Origin: an uncultured SAR86 cluster bacterium
GTDB taxonomy: Bacteria; Pseudomonadota; Gammaproteobacteria; Magnimaribacterales; Magnimaribacteraceae
Reading direction: 5' to 3'
Length of the DNA: 64,000 bases
Assembly: GCA_902517565.1 (NCBI GenBank)
Contig: CABYCU010000002.1
Span: forward strand, 1 to 64,000
Shown here: piece after piece, positions 25,275-33,905 of the stretch
Position numbering within the stretch: the first letter of the stretch is position 1
Layout: each line of letters starts with the position of its first letter
Position numbers and translations under genes: made by a program
Notes under the pieces: generated by a model
Database searches by the model: none
Seen by the model: only the letters and a program-made list of their open reading frames with translations
What the model was told of the DNA's origin: nothing

Positions 25275-26363
25275 TTAGCTTTTTTTGTTCAGTGTGAACC
25301 AGAAAATTGTACCCTCAGGATAGGCTTTTTCGTTACCCACAGAACCGCCCATAAGATTTACTAAATTCTTGACTATAGATAAACCTAATCCTGTGCCCTC
25401 TTTTAAAGAAGTATTGTTATTTTGAATTCTGAAGAATCTCTCAAATACTCTTTCTCTTTGATCTGCGGATATGCCCTGTCCATGATCTTCAATTTCAAAT
25501 CTCACTTTAGAGCCTTGGTCTTTCATGTTAATAATTATCTCATTACATTCATCAGTAATCCCATATTTAACTGAATTTTCTATAAGATTATCAATAATTT
25601 GTGTTAATGCCTTAATGTCACAAATTACCTTTATATCTGAAGGGATATTATTAATAATCTTTACATCAGGATTATTTGATAAGACAGAGTTAATTGAATT
25701 TTTAAAAATCTCTGAAATACCATTTTCTGCAAGCTCAAGATTGTATTCACCCGATTCTATAGTTGATAAATTCAAAATATCTTCCAGAAGATATGAGAGC
25801 TTTTCTGAGTTTTTTAAGATTGCCTTAGAGAACTTTTGTGCAATCTCTTTATCATCTAAAGCGCCATCAACTAGGGATTCTGAATTAGCTCTTATAACAG
25901 CAACGGGAGTTCTTAATTCATGAGATAAATTAGCAATAAAATCTTTTCTAATATTCTCTAATTTCTTTATTCGGGTGATATCAATAAAAACAAGTGTTGT
26001 TTCAAGTGATTCATTGTCGAAGGTCGCATTTACTAAAAAACTTTTATAGCCTGGTTCAACACCAAAAATTTCTTCTTCTGCTGATGAATCAAGTTTCGCG
26101 CTTTTTATTAAATTAATGATCTCGCCGTTATTAAAAACCTCAACTAATTTACTACCTACATAGTCTTTAGGGATATTTAAATCCAGGGAAGATACTGAAT
26201 TAATTTGAGCGATACAGTCATTTGCATCTAAGACAATAAGGCCGATACCCGTCTTATCTAATATTTGCGGTAACTCTTTTGTGGTTAAAGTACCATTTTG
26301 AACAATGGTACTAGATTCTATTTTTTTTTCTTTTACAAAGAGACGTAAGATTTTAGACAACAT
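25275..26363 (-). CDS. phoR: PhoR-like histidine kinase without membrane segments
   Basis: A PAS domain (about residues 35-125, GIGLIVLDANDCIAQINS) is followed by the H-box FIANLSHELRTPVAVIRANS, an N-box QIIDNLIENSVKYG, and G-boxes EDHGQGIS and GTGLGLSIVKNL. All kinase parts are intact. E. coli-type PhoR carries N-terminal membrane helices; here the start MLSKILRLFVKEKK has none. An in-frame upstream ATG at 26387 adds only 8 residues inside the phoB tail. The kinase should be cytosolic and phosphorylate the adjacent PhoB. No PstSCAB or PhoU gene is in the window. Confidence 0.9.
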   Translation of the reverse strand: MLSKILRLFVKEKKIESSTIVQNGTLTTKELPQILDKTGIGLIVLDANDCIAQINSVSSLDLNIPKDYVGSKLVEVFNNGEIINLIKSAKLDSSAEEEIFGVEPGYKSFLVNATFDNESLETTLVFIDITRIKKLENIRKDFIANLSHELRTPVAVIRANSESLVDGALDDKEIAQKFSKAILKNSEKLSYLLEDILNLSTIESGEYNLELAENGISEIFKNSINSVLSNNPDVKIINNIPSDIKVICDIKALTQIIDNLIENSVKYGITDECNEIIINMKDQGSKVRFEIEDHGQGISADQRERVFERFFRIQNNNTSLKEGTGLGLSIVKNLVNLMGGSVGNEKAYPEGTIFWFTLNKKS

Positions 26364-27036
26364 AATTAAATCTATAACCGATCCCACGGACAGTTTCTAT
26401 TTTTGAACCTATATCACCTATTTTACTGCGCAGTCTTTTAACATGTGTATCTACTGTCCTTGTGGTCACTGAGGAATTGTAGCCCCACACTTCTTCAAGT
26501 AAAACTTCTCTAGGCTGTATTCGGCCATTTTTTTGAACCAAGTGCTTAAATAAAAGAAACTCCTTAGCGGTTAATTTTATTTCAGTATCGCTTATAAAAA
26601 CTCGATAAGAGGAAAGATTTATTTCAATATCGCCTAAAGTGATTTTAGTAGTCTCTTCCTGTTTTTCTCTTCTTTTAAGTACCGTTGAAACTCTAAGGGC
26701 TAGCTCCCGAACGCTAAAAGGTTTTACAACATAATCATCAGCGCCCAGTTCAAAACCTAACACTCTGTCGACCTCTTCTCCTTTAGCTGTAAGCATAATG
26801 ATAGCTATATCAAAGGAATCTGAATTATTCCTTATCTTCTTGCATATATCTAAACCTGACATATCTGGAAGCATTAGATCTAAAAGAATAAGATCGGGTT
26901 TTTTCCTAGCTACTGAGTCTATAGCTTCCTTACCTTTAGAAACAGCATTGACTGTGTAACCTTCCGATTTGAATTTGAACTCTAATGTAGATCTTAGATC
27001 TAGCTCATCTTCAACAATGAGTATTCTTTTTGACAT
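26353..27036 (-). CDS. phoB: PhoB-like OmpR-family response regulator
   Basis: This is a 227-residue two-domain regulator. The receiver domain has the acidic pair ED, the phospho-acceptor Asp in LILLDLMLPDMSG near residue 53, Thr/Ala in MLTAKGEE and Lys in DYVVKPFS. The C-terminal winged helix ends with VTTRTVDTHVKRLRSKIG and ETVRGIGYRF, as in PhoB. It binds Pho boxes to switch on phosphate-starvation genes. The phoR start overlaps its last codons. A dyad (27049-27065) lies just before its start. Confidence 0.92.
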   Translation of the reverse strand: MSKRILIVEDELDLRSTLEFKFKSEGYTVNAVSKGKEAIDSVARKKPDLILLDLMLPDMSGLDICKKIRNNSDSFDIAIIMLTAKGEEVDRVLGFELGADDYVVKPFSVRELALRVSTVLKRREKQEETTKITLGDIEINLSSYRVFISDTEIKLTAKEFLLFKHLVQKNGRIQPREVLLEEVWGYNSSVTTRTVDTHVKRLRSKIGDIGSKIETVRGIGYRFNYVV

Positions 27037-27048
27037 CTGGAAAGTATA

Positions 27049-27065
27049 TTGTCACTTTGTGACAA
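27049..27065. repeat. Inverted repeat just upstream of phoB
   Basis: TTGTCAC (27049-27055) and GTGACAA (27059-27065) are perfect 7-base arms around TTT, 12 bases before the phoB ATG. Read on the minus strand, TTGTCAC also matches five of seven bases of the PhoB half-site CTGTCAT, so autoregulation is possible. As RNA it would form a tight hairpin. Confidence 0.5.
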
Positions 27066-27092
27066 AATTGTAAATTGTACATATCTATTTAG

Positions 27093-27509
27093 TTAAGATA
27101 TTTTGTTTTTGTGGTTATCTGCCACTCTTTGTCTTAATTCAGAGCTAGAAAAATTATGTTCGCGTTTATTAAAATAACATTTACCATCTGATATCTCTTT
27201 GCCAGTGAAATCTTTATCTTTGTATTCATCTCCAATAATCCTAATATCCCATTCCTTTTTGCTCAAAATATCTAATACATCTTGCTCTGAATCATATATC
27301 AAGACTTCATCAACATAACGACAACCTGATACTTGGATTTGTCTTTCTACGATAGATTGCACCGGGGAATTTTTATTTTTTCTATCTATGCTTGGATCTG
27401 TTTGAATACATACGATTAGATGTTCACAAACAGTTTTTGCTTCTTCAAACATTAGTACATGACCTGCATGAAAGAGGTCAAATGCACCGAAAGTTATACC
27501 TTTTATCAT
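27093..27509 (-). CDS. Cytidylyltransferase-like protein (TagD family)
   Basis: The 138-residue nucleotidyltransferase has the HxGH active site in GAFDLFHAGHVLMFEEAK (residues 7-24) and a C-terminal FSSSELRQ in place of the ISTT motif. The length matches single-domain glycerol-3-phosphate or ethanolamine-phosphate cytidylyltransferases. These make CDP-activated alcohols for lipid or polymer synthesis. It is on the same strand as phoB, ending 30 bases before the dyad. The alcohol substrate is not certain. Confidence 0.88.
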   Translation of the reverse strand: MIKGITFGAFDLFHAGHVLMFEEAKTVCEHLIVCIQTDPSIDRKNKNSPVQSIVERQIQVSGCRYVDEVLIYDSEQDVLDILSKKEWDIRIIGDEYKDKDFTGKEISDGKCYFNKREHNFSSSELRQRVADNHKNKIS

Positions 27510-27548
27510 AATTAAACGAAGTAATTTAACATCAATATCATAATTGCA

Positions 27549-27577
27549 TTGACTGTATATTTGAATGTTTATTTAAT
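27549..27577 (+). promoter_or_regulatory. Sigma-70-type promoter for the TauD-family gene
   Basis: TTGACT (27549-27554) and TTTAAT (27572-27577) are 17 bases apart, placing the transcript start near 27584. The ribosome site AGGAG follows before the ATG at 27594. Confidence 0.5.
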
Positions 27578-27593
27578 GCGTATAGGAGTCTTA

Positions 27594-28400
27594 ATGTTTG
27601 AAATTGAAAAAACACAATCTTGCTTGGGGGCATACGTTAAAGGCCTAGACCTGTCCAAATCTTTTTCAGAGAGGACGTTAGGAGGACTTAAAAATGCTTT
27701 GTCTGATAATGAAGTTCTGTTTTTCAGGAATCAAAATATAACTCATGAGGATCACAAAAGATTAGCTTCCTCATTTGGTTTACTGCAAACCCATCCTGCA
27801 TATCCAACTATTGATGGCTTTCCTGAGATTACTATCCTTGAAAACGATGAAAAAAACCCATCTAAAATTGAGGAGTGGCATACAGATATGACCTTTAAAA
27901 AAAATCCTCCTTTAGGAAGTATATTAATTGGAAAAATTATTCCTGAGACTGGTGGTGATACTATGTTCTCAAGCTTATCAAAAGCCTATGATGATCTTTC
28001 ACAAGAATGGAAAGAAGAACTTGAAGAGATGAATGCCATTCATAGTTTTGAATTTGGTTTTAAAGAAAGTCTAGAAGAAGAAGGTGGTCGTGAAAGATTA
28101 GCTGATGCTCTTAAAGAAAATCCTCCTGTATCACATCCTGTAATCAAACAACATCCTGTTACTGGACGAAAGGTAATTTACGCTAATAGACTCTTCACTT
28201 CACATATTGAAGGAGATGATGCTGAAAGTTCAATTTTAAATTTCTTGTTTGATCACATTCATCAAGAGAAATATCAATATAGGTTTTCATGGGAAAATAA
28301 CTCTATAGCTTTTTGGGATAATAGATCTGTTCTTCATAAGCCTGTTAACGACTATTGGCCTCAACTTAGAAGAATGGAGAGAATTACTATTGAGTCTTGA
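27594..28400 (+). CDS. TauD/TfdA-family Fe(II)/2-oxoglutarate dioxygenase
   Basis: A 268-residue dioxygenase starting MFEIEKTQSCLGA; AGGAG six bases before this ATG supports it over an in-frame ATG 45 bases upstream that lies within the promoter. The iron ligands are His-x-Asp in EEWHTDMTF near residue 101 and the distal His in RSVLHKPVNDY near residue 248, with the 2-oxoglutarate Arg in LRRMERIT. Members hydroxylate taurine, alkylsulfates, aryloxyacetates or related compounds to release sulfite or aldehydes. The substrate is not assigned. It converges on the amidotransferase-like gene with a 14-base overlap. Confidence 0.92.
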   Translation: MFEIEKTQSCLGAYVKGLDLSKSFSERTLGGLKNALSDNEVLFFRNQNITHEDHKRLASSFGLLQTHPAYPTIDGFPEITILENDEKNPSKIEEWHTDMTFKKNPPLGSILIGKIIPETGGDTMFSSLSKAYDDLSQEWKEELEEMNAIHSFEFGFKESLEEEGGRERLADALKENPPVSHPVIKQHPVTGRKVIYANRLFTSHIEGDDAESSILNFLFDHIHQEKYQYRFSWENNSIAFWDNRSVLHKPVNDYWPQLRRMERITIES

Positions 28401-29115
28401 ACTGATATCTGAAGAAATCTATCCACCAATTAGTCACTTCAAGATAATTAGATTGTTCATTCAATAAACTCTGTTCTGCGGATTGAAAGCTTTCTTCTCC
28501 TAGAAGATCCCTTCTCTTACAAACGACGTCATAAGCGTACTCATTTGTAAATTCAGGATGTCCTTGTATAGACATTATGTGGTTGCCTATAAAATACATC
28601 GCATTGGGAACTGAGTGGTTAGAGGCTACTAAAGTCGTTCCCTCAGGAAGATTAATAACTTGATCTTGATGTGAGTGGATCAGTTTTATATCTTTATTTG
28701 GATTTTCAAGCCAAGGAAAATGATTATGGAATGTATATTCTTGAAGTCCTAATACCCACCCTACTTTAGCCTTCTTAACCTCTCCACCAAGGGCTTTGGC
28801 TATGAGCTGATGTCCAAAGCAAACGCCCAGTAAAGATCTTTTCTTGTCATTAAGTAGGCGGATAAAACTTTCTAAATCTCTAATCCATTTGACATCATCA
28901 TATACACTTAATTTAGAGCCCGTTATCAAGTATCCATCACATTCATCTATTTCCAATGGATATTCGTCTAGAGTTACGTCATAAATCTTAAGTTTTATAT
29001 TTGGGTCTGCTTCAGTGAAGATTTTGTTATAAAAGTCATTTTGGTCTCCATGCTTAACCTGAAGATCTTCTAGAACATGATCCGTCAGAAGTATTCCTAT
29101 AGTCAATTCACTCAT
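28387..29115 (-). CDS. Class I glutamine amidotransferase-like protein
   Basis: The protein has 242 residues from ATG 29115 (MSELTIGILL); an upstream ATG at 29142 would add nine residues and overlap the opposite-strand gene. The catalytic triad is visible: Cys in LLGVCFGHQLIAKALGG near residue 96, and His-Glu in IQGHPEF near residues 184-188. This is the stand-alone GMP-synthase-like GATase1 subfamily, which may hydrolyse gamma-glutamyl or glutamine amides. The real substrate is unknown. Confidence 0.88.
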   Translation of the reverse strand: MSELTIGILLTDHVLEDLQVKHGDQNDFYNKIFTEADPNIKLKIYDVTLDEYPLEIDECDGYLITGSKLSVYDDVKWIRDLESFIRLLNDKKRSLLGVCFGHQLIAKALGGEVKKAKVGWVLGLQEYTFHNHFPWLENPNKDIKLIHSHQDQVINLPEGTTLVASNHSVPNAMYFIGNHIMSIQGHPEFTNEYAYDVVCKRRDLLGEESFQSAEQSLLNEQSNYLEVTNWWIDFFRYQFKTQ

Positions 29116-29191
29116 TGCTGTGAATCTTAACTTATAAAACATGACTGATCATTCAATGCCTGATATTCTTTATCAAAAAAAGGGAGATTTT

Positions 29192-29980
29192 ATGAAAACT
29201 GATTATGAATTTCTAACTACGGAAGTAAATGGACACATCTTGGAAGTTACTATTAATAGACCAGATGTAATGAATTCATTGCACCCACCTTCGCACAGAG
29301 AATTTGATGAAGTATGGAGTGAATTTACTAATAACGAAGATCTATGGGTAGGTATTATCACAGGTGCTGGCGATAGAGCATTTTCAGCTGGTAATGACTT
29401 AAAATATCAAGCCTCAGGTGGAGACAGGTCTGGAATGCCAGAAACTGGTTTTGCCGGGCTTACTAGTCGTTTTAATTTGAATAAGCCAATCATTGCTGCT
29501 GTCAACGGTGTTGCTATGGGTGGAGGAATGGAAATTGCCCTTGCATGTGATCTTATCATCGCTTCTTCTAATGCAAGGTTTGCTTTACCGGAACCAAAAG
29601 TTGGATTAGCTGCTCTTGCTGGTGGTATGCAAAGGTTACCCAGACAAATAGGCATGAAGAATGCCATGGGTATGATGTTAACTGGAAGACATGTTGAGGC
29701 AGCTGAAGCTAAAGAGCTTGGTATCGTAAATGAAGTTGTTGAGTCTCAGGCAGATTTGATGGATAGAGCAAGGGACTGGGCAAAACAAATAGAAGCTTGT
29801 TCACCGATGTCTATTAGAGCTACAAAACAAGTAGCCTATGAAAGCCTTAACGAGGCAAGTCTTGAAGCTTCTATGGGCGGACAATATACAGCTGTACACG
29901 ATCTCTTTACGAGTGAAGACTTTATAGAAGGTCCAGTGGCTTTCTCAGAAAAAAGAGCACCTAACTGGAAAGGAAAGTAA
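29192..29980 (+). CDS. Enoyl-CoA hydratase/isomerase family protein
   Basis: The protein has 262 residues starting MKTDYEFLTT; GGGAG lies 5-6 bases before this ATG, so an in-frame ATG 51 bases upstream is rejected. Crotonase features are TGAGDRAFSAGNDLKYQ near residue 60, the oxyanion loop NGVAMGGGMEIALACDL near 100-116, and PEPKVGLAALAGGMQRLPR with one catalytic Glu. The second Glu position reads Met (NAMGMMLTG), so it may not be a standard hydratase. It acts on acyl-CoA thioesters in the cytosol. No operon partner follows on its strand. Confidence 0.9.
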   Translation: MKTDYEFLTTEVNGHILEVTINRPDVMNSLHPPSHREFDEVWSEFTNNEDLWVGIITGAGDRAFSAGNDLKYQASGGDRSGMPETGFAGLTSRFNLNKPIIAAVNGVAMGGGMEIALACDLIIASSNARFALPEPKVGLAALAGGMQRLPRQIGMKNAMGMMLTGRHVEAAEAKELGIVNEVVESQADLMDRARDWAKQIEACSPMSIRATKQVAYESLNEASLEASMGGQYTAVHDLFTSEDFIEGPVAFSEKRAPNWKGK

Positions 29981-29991
29981 ACCTATCCTCA

Positions 29992-32214
29992 TTAATATTT
30001 TTTGTAATCAACAAATATGGGTGAGGACCAGGCTCTCTCTTGGTCTTCCGAAAGACAATCATCTTCATATGGCGTTAGCATTGAACTACCGCTACACATA
30101 TTTACAGATGTACAGTTACCAAACTCGTCGTATTCACACCTAAGATTAGCCGCATTGATAATTTTAGAAGTTTCTTCAATAGCCTTTACATAATAAACAA
30201 CATCTCTTTTTGATTGATCGAACTCATTATCAACAAAGGTAAATTCGCATGATTCGACATTATTACATTTATGAACCTTCCAAGGATCTTGGATAAGATC
30301 GGATATTTCTTCATTCTCATTCAATTGCGATAGAATCCTCACAACTTCGATCTTGTCTATCCTCTTTCTTTGATCTGAGGGGTTGTAACATTCATTTCTA
30401 CATAGATCAGTAATCCTTTCTCTACCAAGCGAACTAATGGCATATTCTGGGCAACCTGGTTTTTGCTTAAATGATCCTGCTGCTTTAACTATAAACCTTG
30501 GATTTGACTTCATATCTGTTTCAGATCCCATAGGAATAATTCCTTCATTAGAATTTAGTAAATTAAACCATAACAAGATTCGAGTTCCGCTCGTGGCATA
30601 AACCTCTTTTGTTTTTAGAGAATTCCATATCGATTCTCTAGATTTATCTTGAGAATGAGTGGCAACTAAACCACCCGTATAGAAAAAGGATGAGGTTCTC
30701 TCCATTTCTATTGGTCCCGGTGGTAGAGTCTCTCTAGTCCAGTTCCTTCTTATTGATTCTCCATAGGGACCGTCTCCTTCTCTAAAACCTAAAAGATATC
30801 CAGTTGGATCAGCAGGACCTGCAGCCTCGGTCATTTCTCGTCTATTGATTTCTTTATAACCGGTCCCAGGTCTTGCGTTGTGGTTGTCTCCCGAGGCGAC
30901 TAAGCCAAATCTAAACTTACTCAATCGGTCGTTTTTATTAAAATTTTGCAATGCTAATAAATATTGAATTGAGCCTTTAGGTTTATGATTAAATGTTGGA
31001 AGAAAACAATCTTGGCATTGATTTGAATCTAACCATTCAGAAGGATCTTCGCCCACTATGACCGACTGACCAGCAAAACTTTCTAGGGCATAGTTTAACT
31101 TAGCTTCTTCAGAGCGCTTTTTACAAATTCGTGGAGATTCTCCTTCTTTCTCACATCTCTCTTTTATTATTTGACCAGCTTGCCAACAACCTGGCGTAAA
31201 ACCCTTTGTAGGATCTGGGCACGAAACATTGCCATCGCTATCAAAAATCACACTTCTCCATGACCTGTATTCTTCTGTATTTCCATGCCCAGAATAAATT
31301 TCAACTAGACTCTGCATATTCGGATCATGAAACTCATCATTTAGTTGGTCTTTCCAATCTGATTCATCTGGTGTGTATGTTCCCCATGTAGTGCCGTGAG
31401 GTATAACAATTACATCATGACCCCAGTCATTAAGTTTATCTAACAATACGCCTGGATCTTCAGCATACTCCTTGCAATTTAAAGGCAAATCTCTAACTGG
31501 AATATTATTCAGGCAAGGTTCCGTTTGACCATCTTTTATAAATCTCATTAGGTCATGAATCCTCGTATCCAATGACCTCATTGCTGATAACCCTAATTTA
31601 ACTGGTTGAGGCATATCCATAAAGCCTCCCGAAGTAGATGCTATTGGTCTAGAAGGTATCTCATCATCAGAAAGGCTCTTTAGAATTATGTTTCTATGTC
31701 CATAATGAGGTATACCAAAACCTTCGTTCTGAGACCACTCCCAGCCTAGAAAAGCTATTGTGTCTGGAGATTCATTATTACCAGAAACTAAATTGCATTG
31801 TCGAACTGCGTCTTTAGTTTCTTGCCAGTCAATATGAGTTAAATCTTCTGCATGATCTGTATTTGCATAAAAATCTAAGGCAGAACAAAACCTTGCGAAA
31901 TCACATGCATCTGATGGAGGCATAGAACCTTCACCTGACAACATAGGCAAGCTTAAAAGAAAAGCATCGGAAGAAAAAGTTGTGTGAACATGCAAGTCAC
32001 CGAACAATATAACCTTTTCATTAACTACATTAAGTATATTTTTAGCCGAATTTTGAGTTTGTTTCTTTTCTATAAGAACATCTAGAGGGTATGGTGTTGT
32101 GTTTATAGGTCTGTTTGTTTCATAAGTGCCCAAAAGACCTTCTGAAATAAGATAGACAAAAAATACAAAAGCCAGAAAGAAAAATAAAATAGAGTAAATA
32201 GCTTTTCTTATCAT
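29992..32214 (-). CDS. DUF3604 PHP-like metal-dependent protein, membrane-anchored
   Basis: This 740-residue protein has one N-terminal membrane helix (AIYSILFFFLAFVFFVYLI) that anchors or exports it. The DUF3604 signature follows: LFGDLHVHTTFSSDAF near residue 70, FYANTDHAEDL near 115, then GWEWSQNEG, VIPHGTTWG, EIYSGHGN and VASGDNHNARPGTGY. The His/Asp pattern resembles PHP-type metal hydrolases. Many cysteines suggest disulfides and a periplasmic location. DUF3604 proteins are abundant in marine bacteria and uncharacterised as far as I know. It stands alone between convergent and divergent neighbours. Confidence 0.88.
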   Translation of the reverse strand: MIRKAIYSILFFFLAFVFFVYLISEGLLGTYETNRPINTTPYPLDVLIEKKQTQNSAKNILNVVNEKVILFGDLHVHTTFSSDAFLLSLPMLSGEGSMPPSDACDFARFCSALDFYANTDHAEDLTHIDWQETKDAVRQCNLVSGNNESPDTIAFLGWEWSQNEGFGIPHYGHRNIILKSLSDDEIPSRPIASTSGGFMDMPQPVKLGLSAMRSLDTRIHDLMRFIKDGQTEPCLNNIPVRDLPLNCKEYAEDPGVLLDKLNDWGHDVIVIPHGTTWGTYTPDESDWKDQLNDEFHDPNMQSLVEIYSGHGNTEEYRSWRSVIFDSDGNVSCPDPTKGFTPGCWQAGQIIKERCEKEGESPRICKKRSEEAKLNYALESFAGQSVIVGEDPSEWLDSNQCQDCFLPTFNHKPKGSIQYLLALQNFNKNDRLSKFRFGLVASGDNHNARPGTGYKEINRREMTEAAGPADPTGYLLGFREGDGPYGESIRRNWTRETLPPGPIEMERTSSFFYTGGLVATHSQDKSRESIWNSLKTKEVYATSGTRILLWFNLLNSNEGIIPMGSETDMKSNPRFIVKAAGSFKQKPGCPEYAISSLGRERITDLCRNECYNPSDQRKRIDKIEVVRILSQLNENEEISDLIQDPWKVHKCNNVESCEFTFVDNEFDQSKRDVVYYVKAIEETSKIINAANLRCEYDEFGNCTSVNMCSGSSMLTPYEDDCLSEDQERAWSSPIFVDYKKY

Positions 32215-32305
32215 GCATGTATTCTAACAAACGAAATGATTAATTTATCTATAGTAATTTTTACTAATTAATTCTAAAGTATTCCCTTCTTAAATAGGGA
32301 GAGTT

Positions 32306-33070
32306 ATGTTTGATTTAACAGGAAAAACTGCAATTATTACTGGTTCGTCAAAAGGAATAGGTAAATCAATTGCAATGCAGATGGCACTCCATGGTGCCAA
32401 GGTCGTAGTATCAAGTAGAAAAGCAGATGCTTGTCAGGTTGTTGCTGATGAAATTAATGAAGCTTGTTCAGATTCAGAAGGTGGAGCAATAGTGATACCT
32501 TGCAACATATCTGACAAAGCTGCTTTACAGATGCTTGTAGATGAAACGAGATTGCAATTGGGAAAAATTGATATCTTAGTTTGTAACGCAGCTTCAAATC
32601 CTTTCTTTGGTTCTATGATGGACATTCCAGAAGATGCTTTTGATAAAGTAATGAATAACAATATTAAAAGTAATCACTTGTTATGCCAGATGGTTATACC
32701 TGAAATGACCGAAAGGAAAGATGGAAGCATAATAATTGTATCTTCTATAGGGGGACTGAAATCCAGTACAGTGATAGGAACTTATAATATTTCAAAAGCT
32801 GCAGACATAATGCTAGTAAAAAATCTTGCTGCTGAATTTGGACCAAAAAATGTAAGAACGAATGCTATAGCTCCTGGATTGTTTAAAACAGATTTTGCTA
32901 GAGCACTTTGGGAAAATCCAGAAATTCTTAAACAATCTACAGCAACATGCCCTCTCAGAAGGATAGGTGAGCCAGATGAGATAGGTGGAGCGGCTGTTTT
33001 TTTAGCCTCAGATGCAGGTACATTTGTTAACGGTCACACACTAGTAATAGATGGCGGTTCAACAGCCTAA
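32306..33070 (+). CDS. Short-chain dehydrogenase/reductase (first gene of CoA operon)
   Basis: A 254-residue classical SDR with TGSSKGIGKS (residues 12-21), CNAASNPF in the NNAG position, catalytic Ser in VSSIGG, YNISK near residues 156-160, and the ending NGHTLVIDGGSTA. GGGAG precedes the ATG. It begins a six-gene plus-strand run with gaps of 12 bases or less, including enoyl-CoA hydratase and acyl-CoA synthetase. It probably handles a hydroxyacyl- or alcohol-type intermediate. Confidence 0.92.
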   Translation: MFDLTGKTAIITGSSKGIGKSIAMQMALHGAKVVVSSRKADACQVVADEINEACSDSEGGAIVIPCNISDKAALQMLVDETRLQLGKIDILVCNAASNPFFGSMMDIPEDAFDKVMNNNIKSNHLLCQMVIPEMTERKDGSIIIVSSIGGLKSSTVIGTYNISKAADIMLVKNLAAEFGPKNVRTNAIAPGLFKTDFARALWENPEILKQSTATCPLRRIGEPDEIGGAAVFLASDAGTFVNGHTLVIDGGSTA

Positions 33071-33082
33071 CAGGAGAGCAAT

Positions 33083-33901
33083 ATGAATAATGCAGTTTTA
33101 TATGAAAAAAAAGAAGGTGTGGCCATTGTTACGATGAATAGACCTGAAAGACTTAATGCAGTTAATGATGAAATAAGAGCAGGATTAAGAGAGAAATTAG
33201 ACGATGCGGCTAAAGATGACGAGGTTAAAGTAATTATAGTTACTGGAGCTGGAAGAGGTTTTTGTGCGGGAGCAGATATGGATGGTCTTGCCGCTACTAG
33301 TCAGGGTGAGTCTCAAAGTTCGCAAGTTGAGGCTGAAGAGAGAGAATATGCCGCAAATGAGGTGAAAGGATTTGAAGGCGGATTTAGTTATTTTCCAACT
33401 ATTCCTAAACCTATTATAGCCGCGATCAATGGGCCCGCTGCTGGTGTAGGATTTATCATGGCGCTATTTGCCGATATAAGATTTGCGAAAGAAAGTGCTG
33501 TTTTTTCAAGTGCGTTTTCTAAAAGAGGCCTAATTGCTGAGTGGGGAGTAGGATGGATTCTCCCAAGGTTAGTAGGAATCGCAAGAGCAAATGATATTCT
33601 ATTTTCTTCAAGAAAATTTACAGCAGAAGAAGCAGAGCATATGGGAATTGTTAATAAAACTTTTTCAGAAGAGGACTTTGATAATGCAGTTTTTGACTAT
33701 GCTGCAGACCTTGCAAAAAATGTATCTCCCAGATCTCTTAGAATCATGAAACAACAAATATATAACGCTCAGGGAGAGACTATCAAAGAGAATCTAGATA
33801 GTTCTATGCAAGCAATGTTAGAAAGTTTTAAGTCGGAAGACTTCAAAGAAGGAGTCTCTCATTTCGTTGAAAAAAGAGACGCAAAATTTACAGGAAAATA
33901 A
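33083..33901 (+). CDS. Enoyl-CoA hydratase/isomerase family protein
   Basis: This 272-residue crotonase-fold enzyme has VTGAGRGFCAGADMDGL near residues 53-69 and INGPAAGVGFIMALFADIRFA near 115-135, the two CoA/oxyanion loops. GLIAEWGVGWILPRLVG follows with a catalytic Glu. The insertion before the second loop (SQSSQVEAEEREYAANEVKG) is longer than usual. AGGAGAG precedes the start. It lies between the SDR and the acyl-CoA synthetase, consistent with beta-oxidation-like processing of an activated acid. Confidence 0.92.
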   Translation: MNNAVLYEKKEGVAIVTMNRPERLNAVNDEIRAGLREKLDDAAKDDEVKVIIVTGAGRGFCAGADMDGLAATSQGESQSSQVEAEEREYAANEVKGFEGGFSYFPTIPKPIIAAINGPAAGVGFIMALFADIRFAKESAVFSSAFSKRGLIAEWGVGWILPRLVGIARANDILFSSRKFTAEEAEHMGIVNKTFSEEDFDNAVFDYAADLAKNVSPRSLRIMKQQIYNAQGETIKENLDSSMQAMLESFKSEDFKEGVSHFVEKRDAKFTGK

Positions 33902-33905
33902 AATT

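Noticed and set aside
25525-25923. 132-codon open frame opposite phoR
   Set aside because: It lies entirely antisense to an intact kinase domain, has no ribosome site and shows no domain; a shadow of the real gene.
33867-33905. Earlier ATG for the acyl-CoA synthetase
   Set aside because: It would lie within the end of the hydratase gene and add residues unlike the family; ATG 33906 follows the stop by 4 bases.
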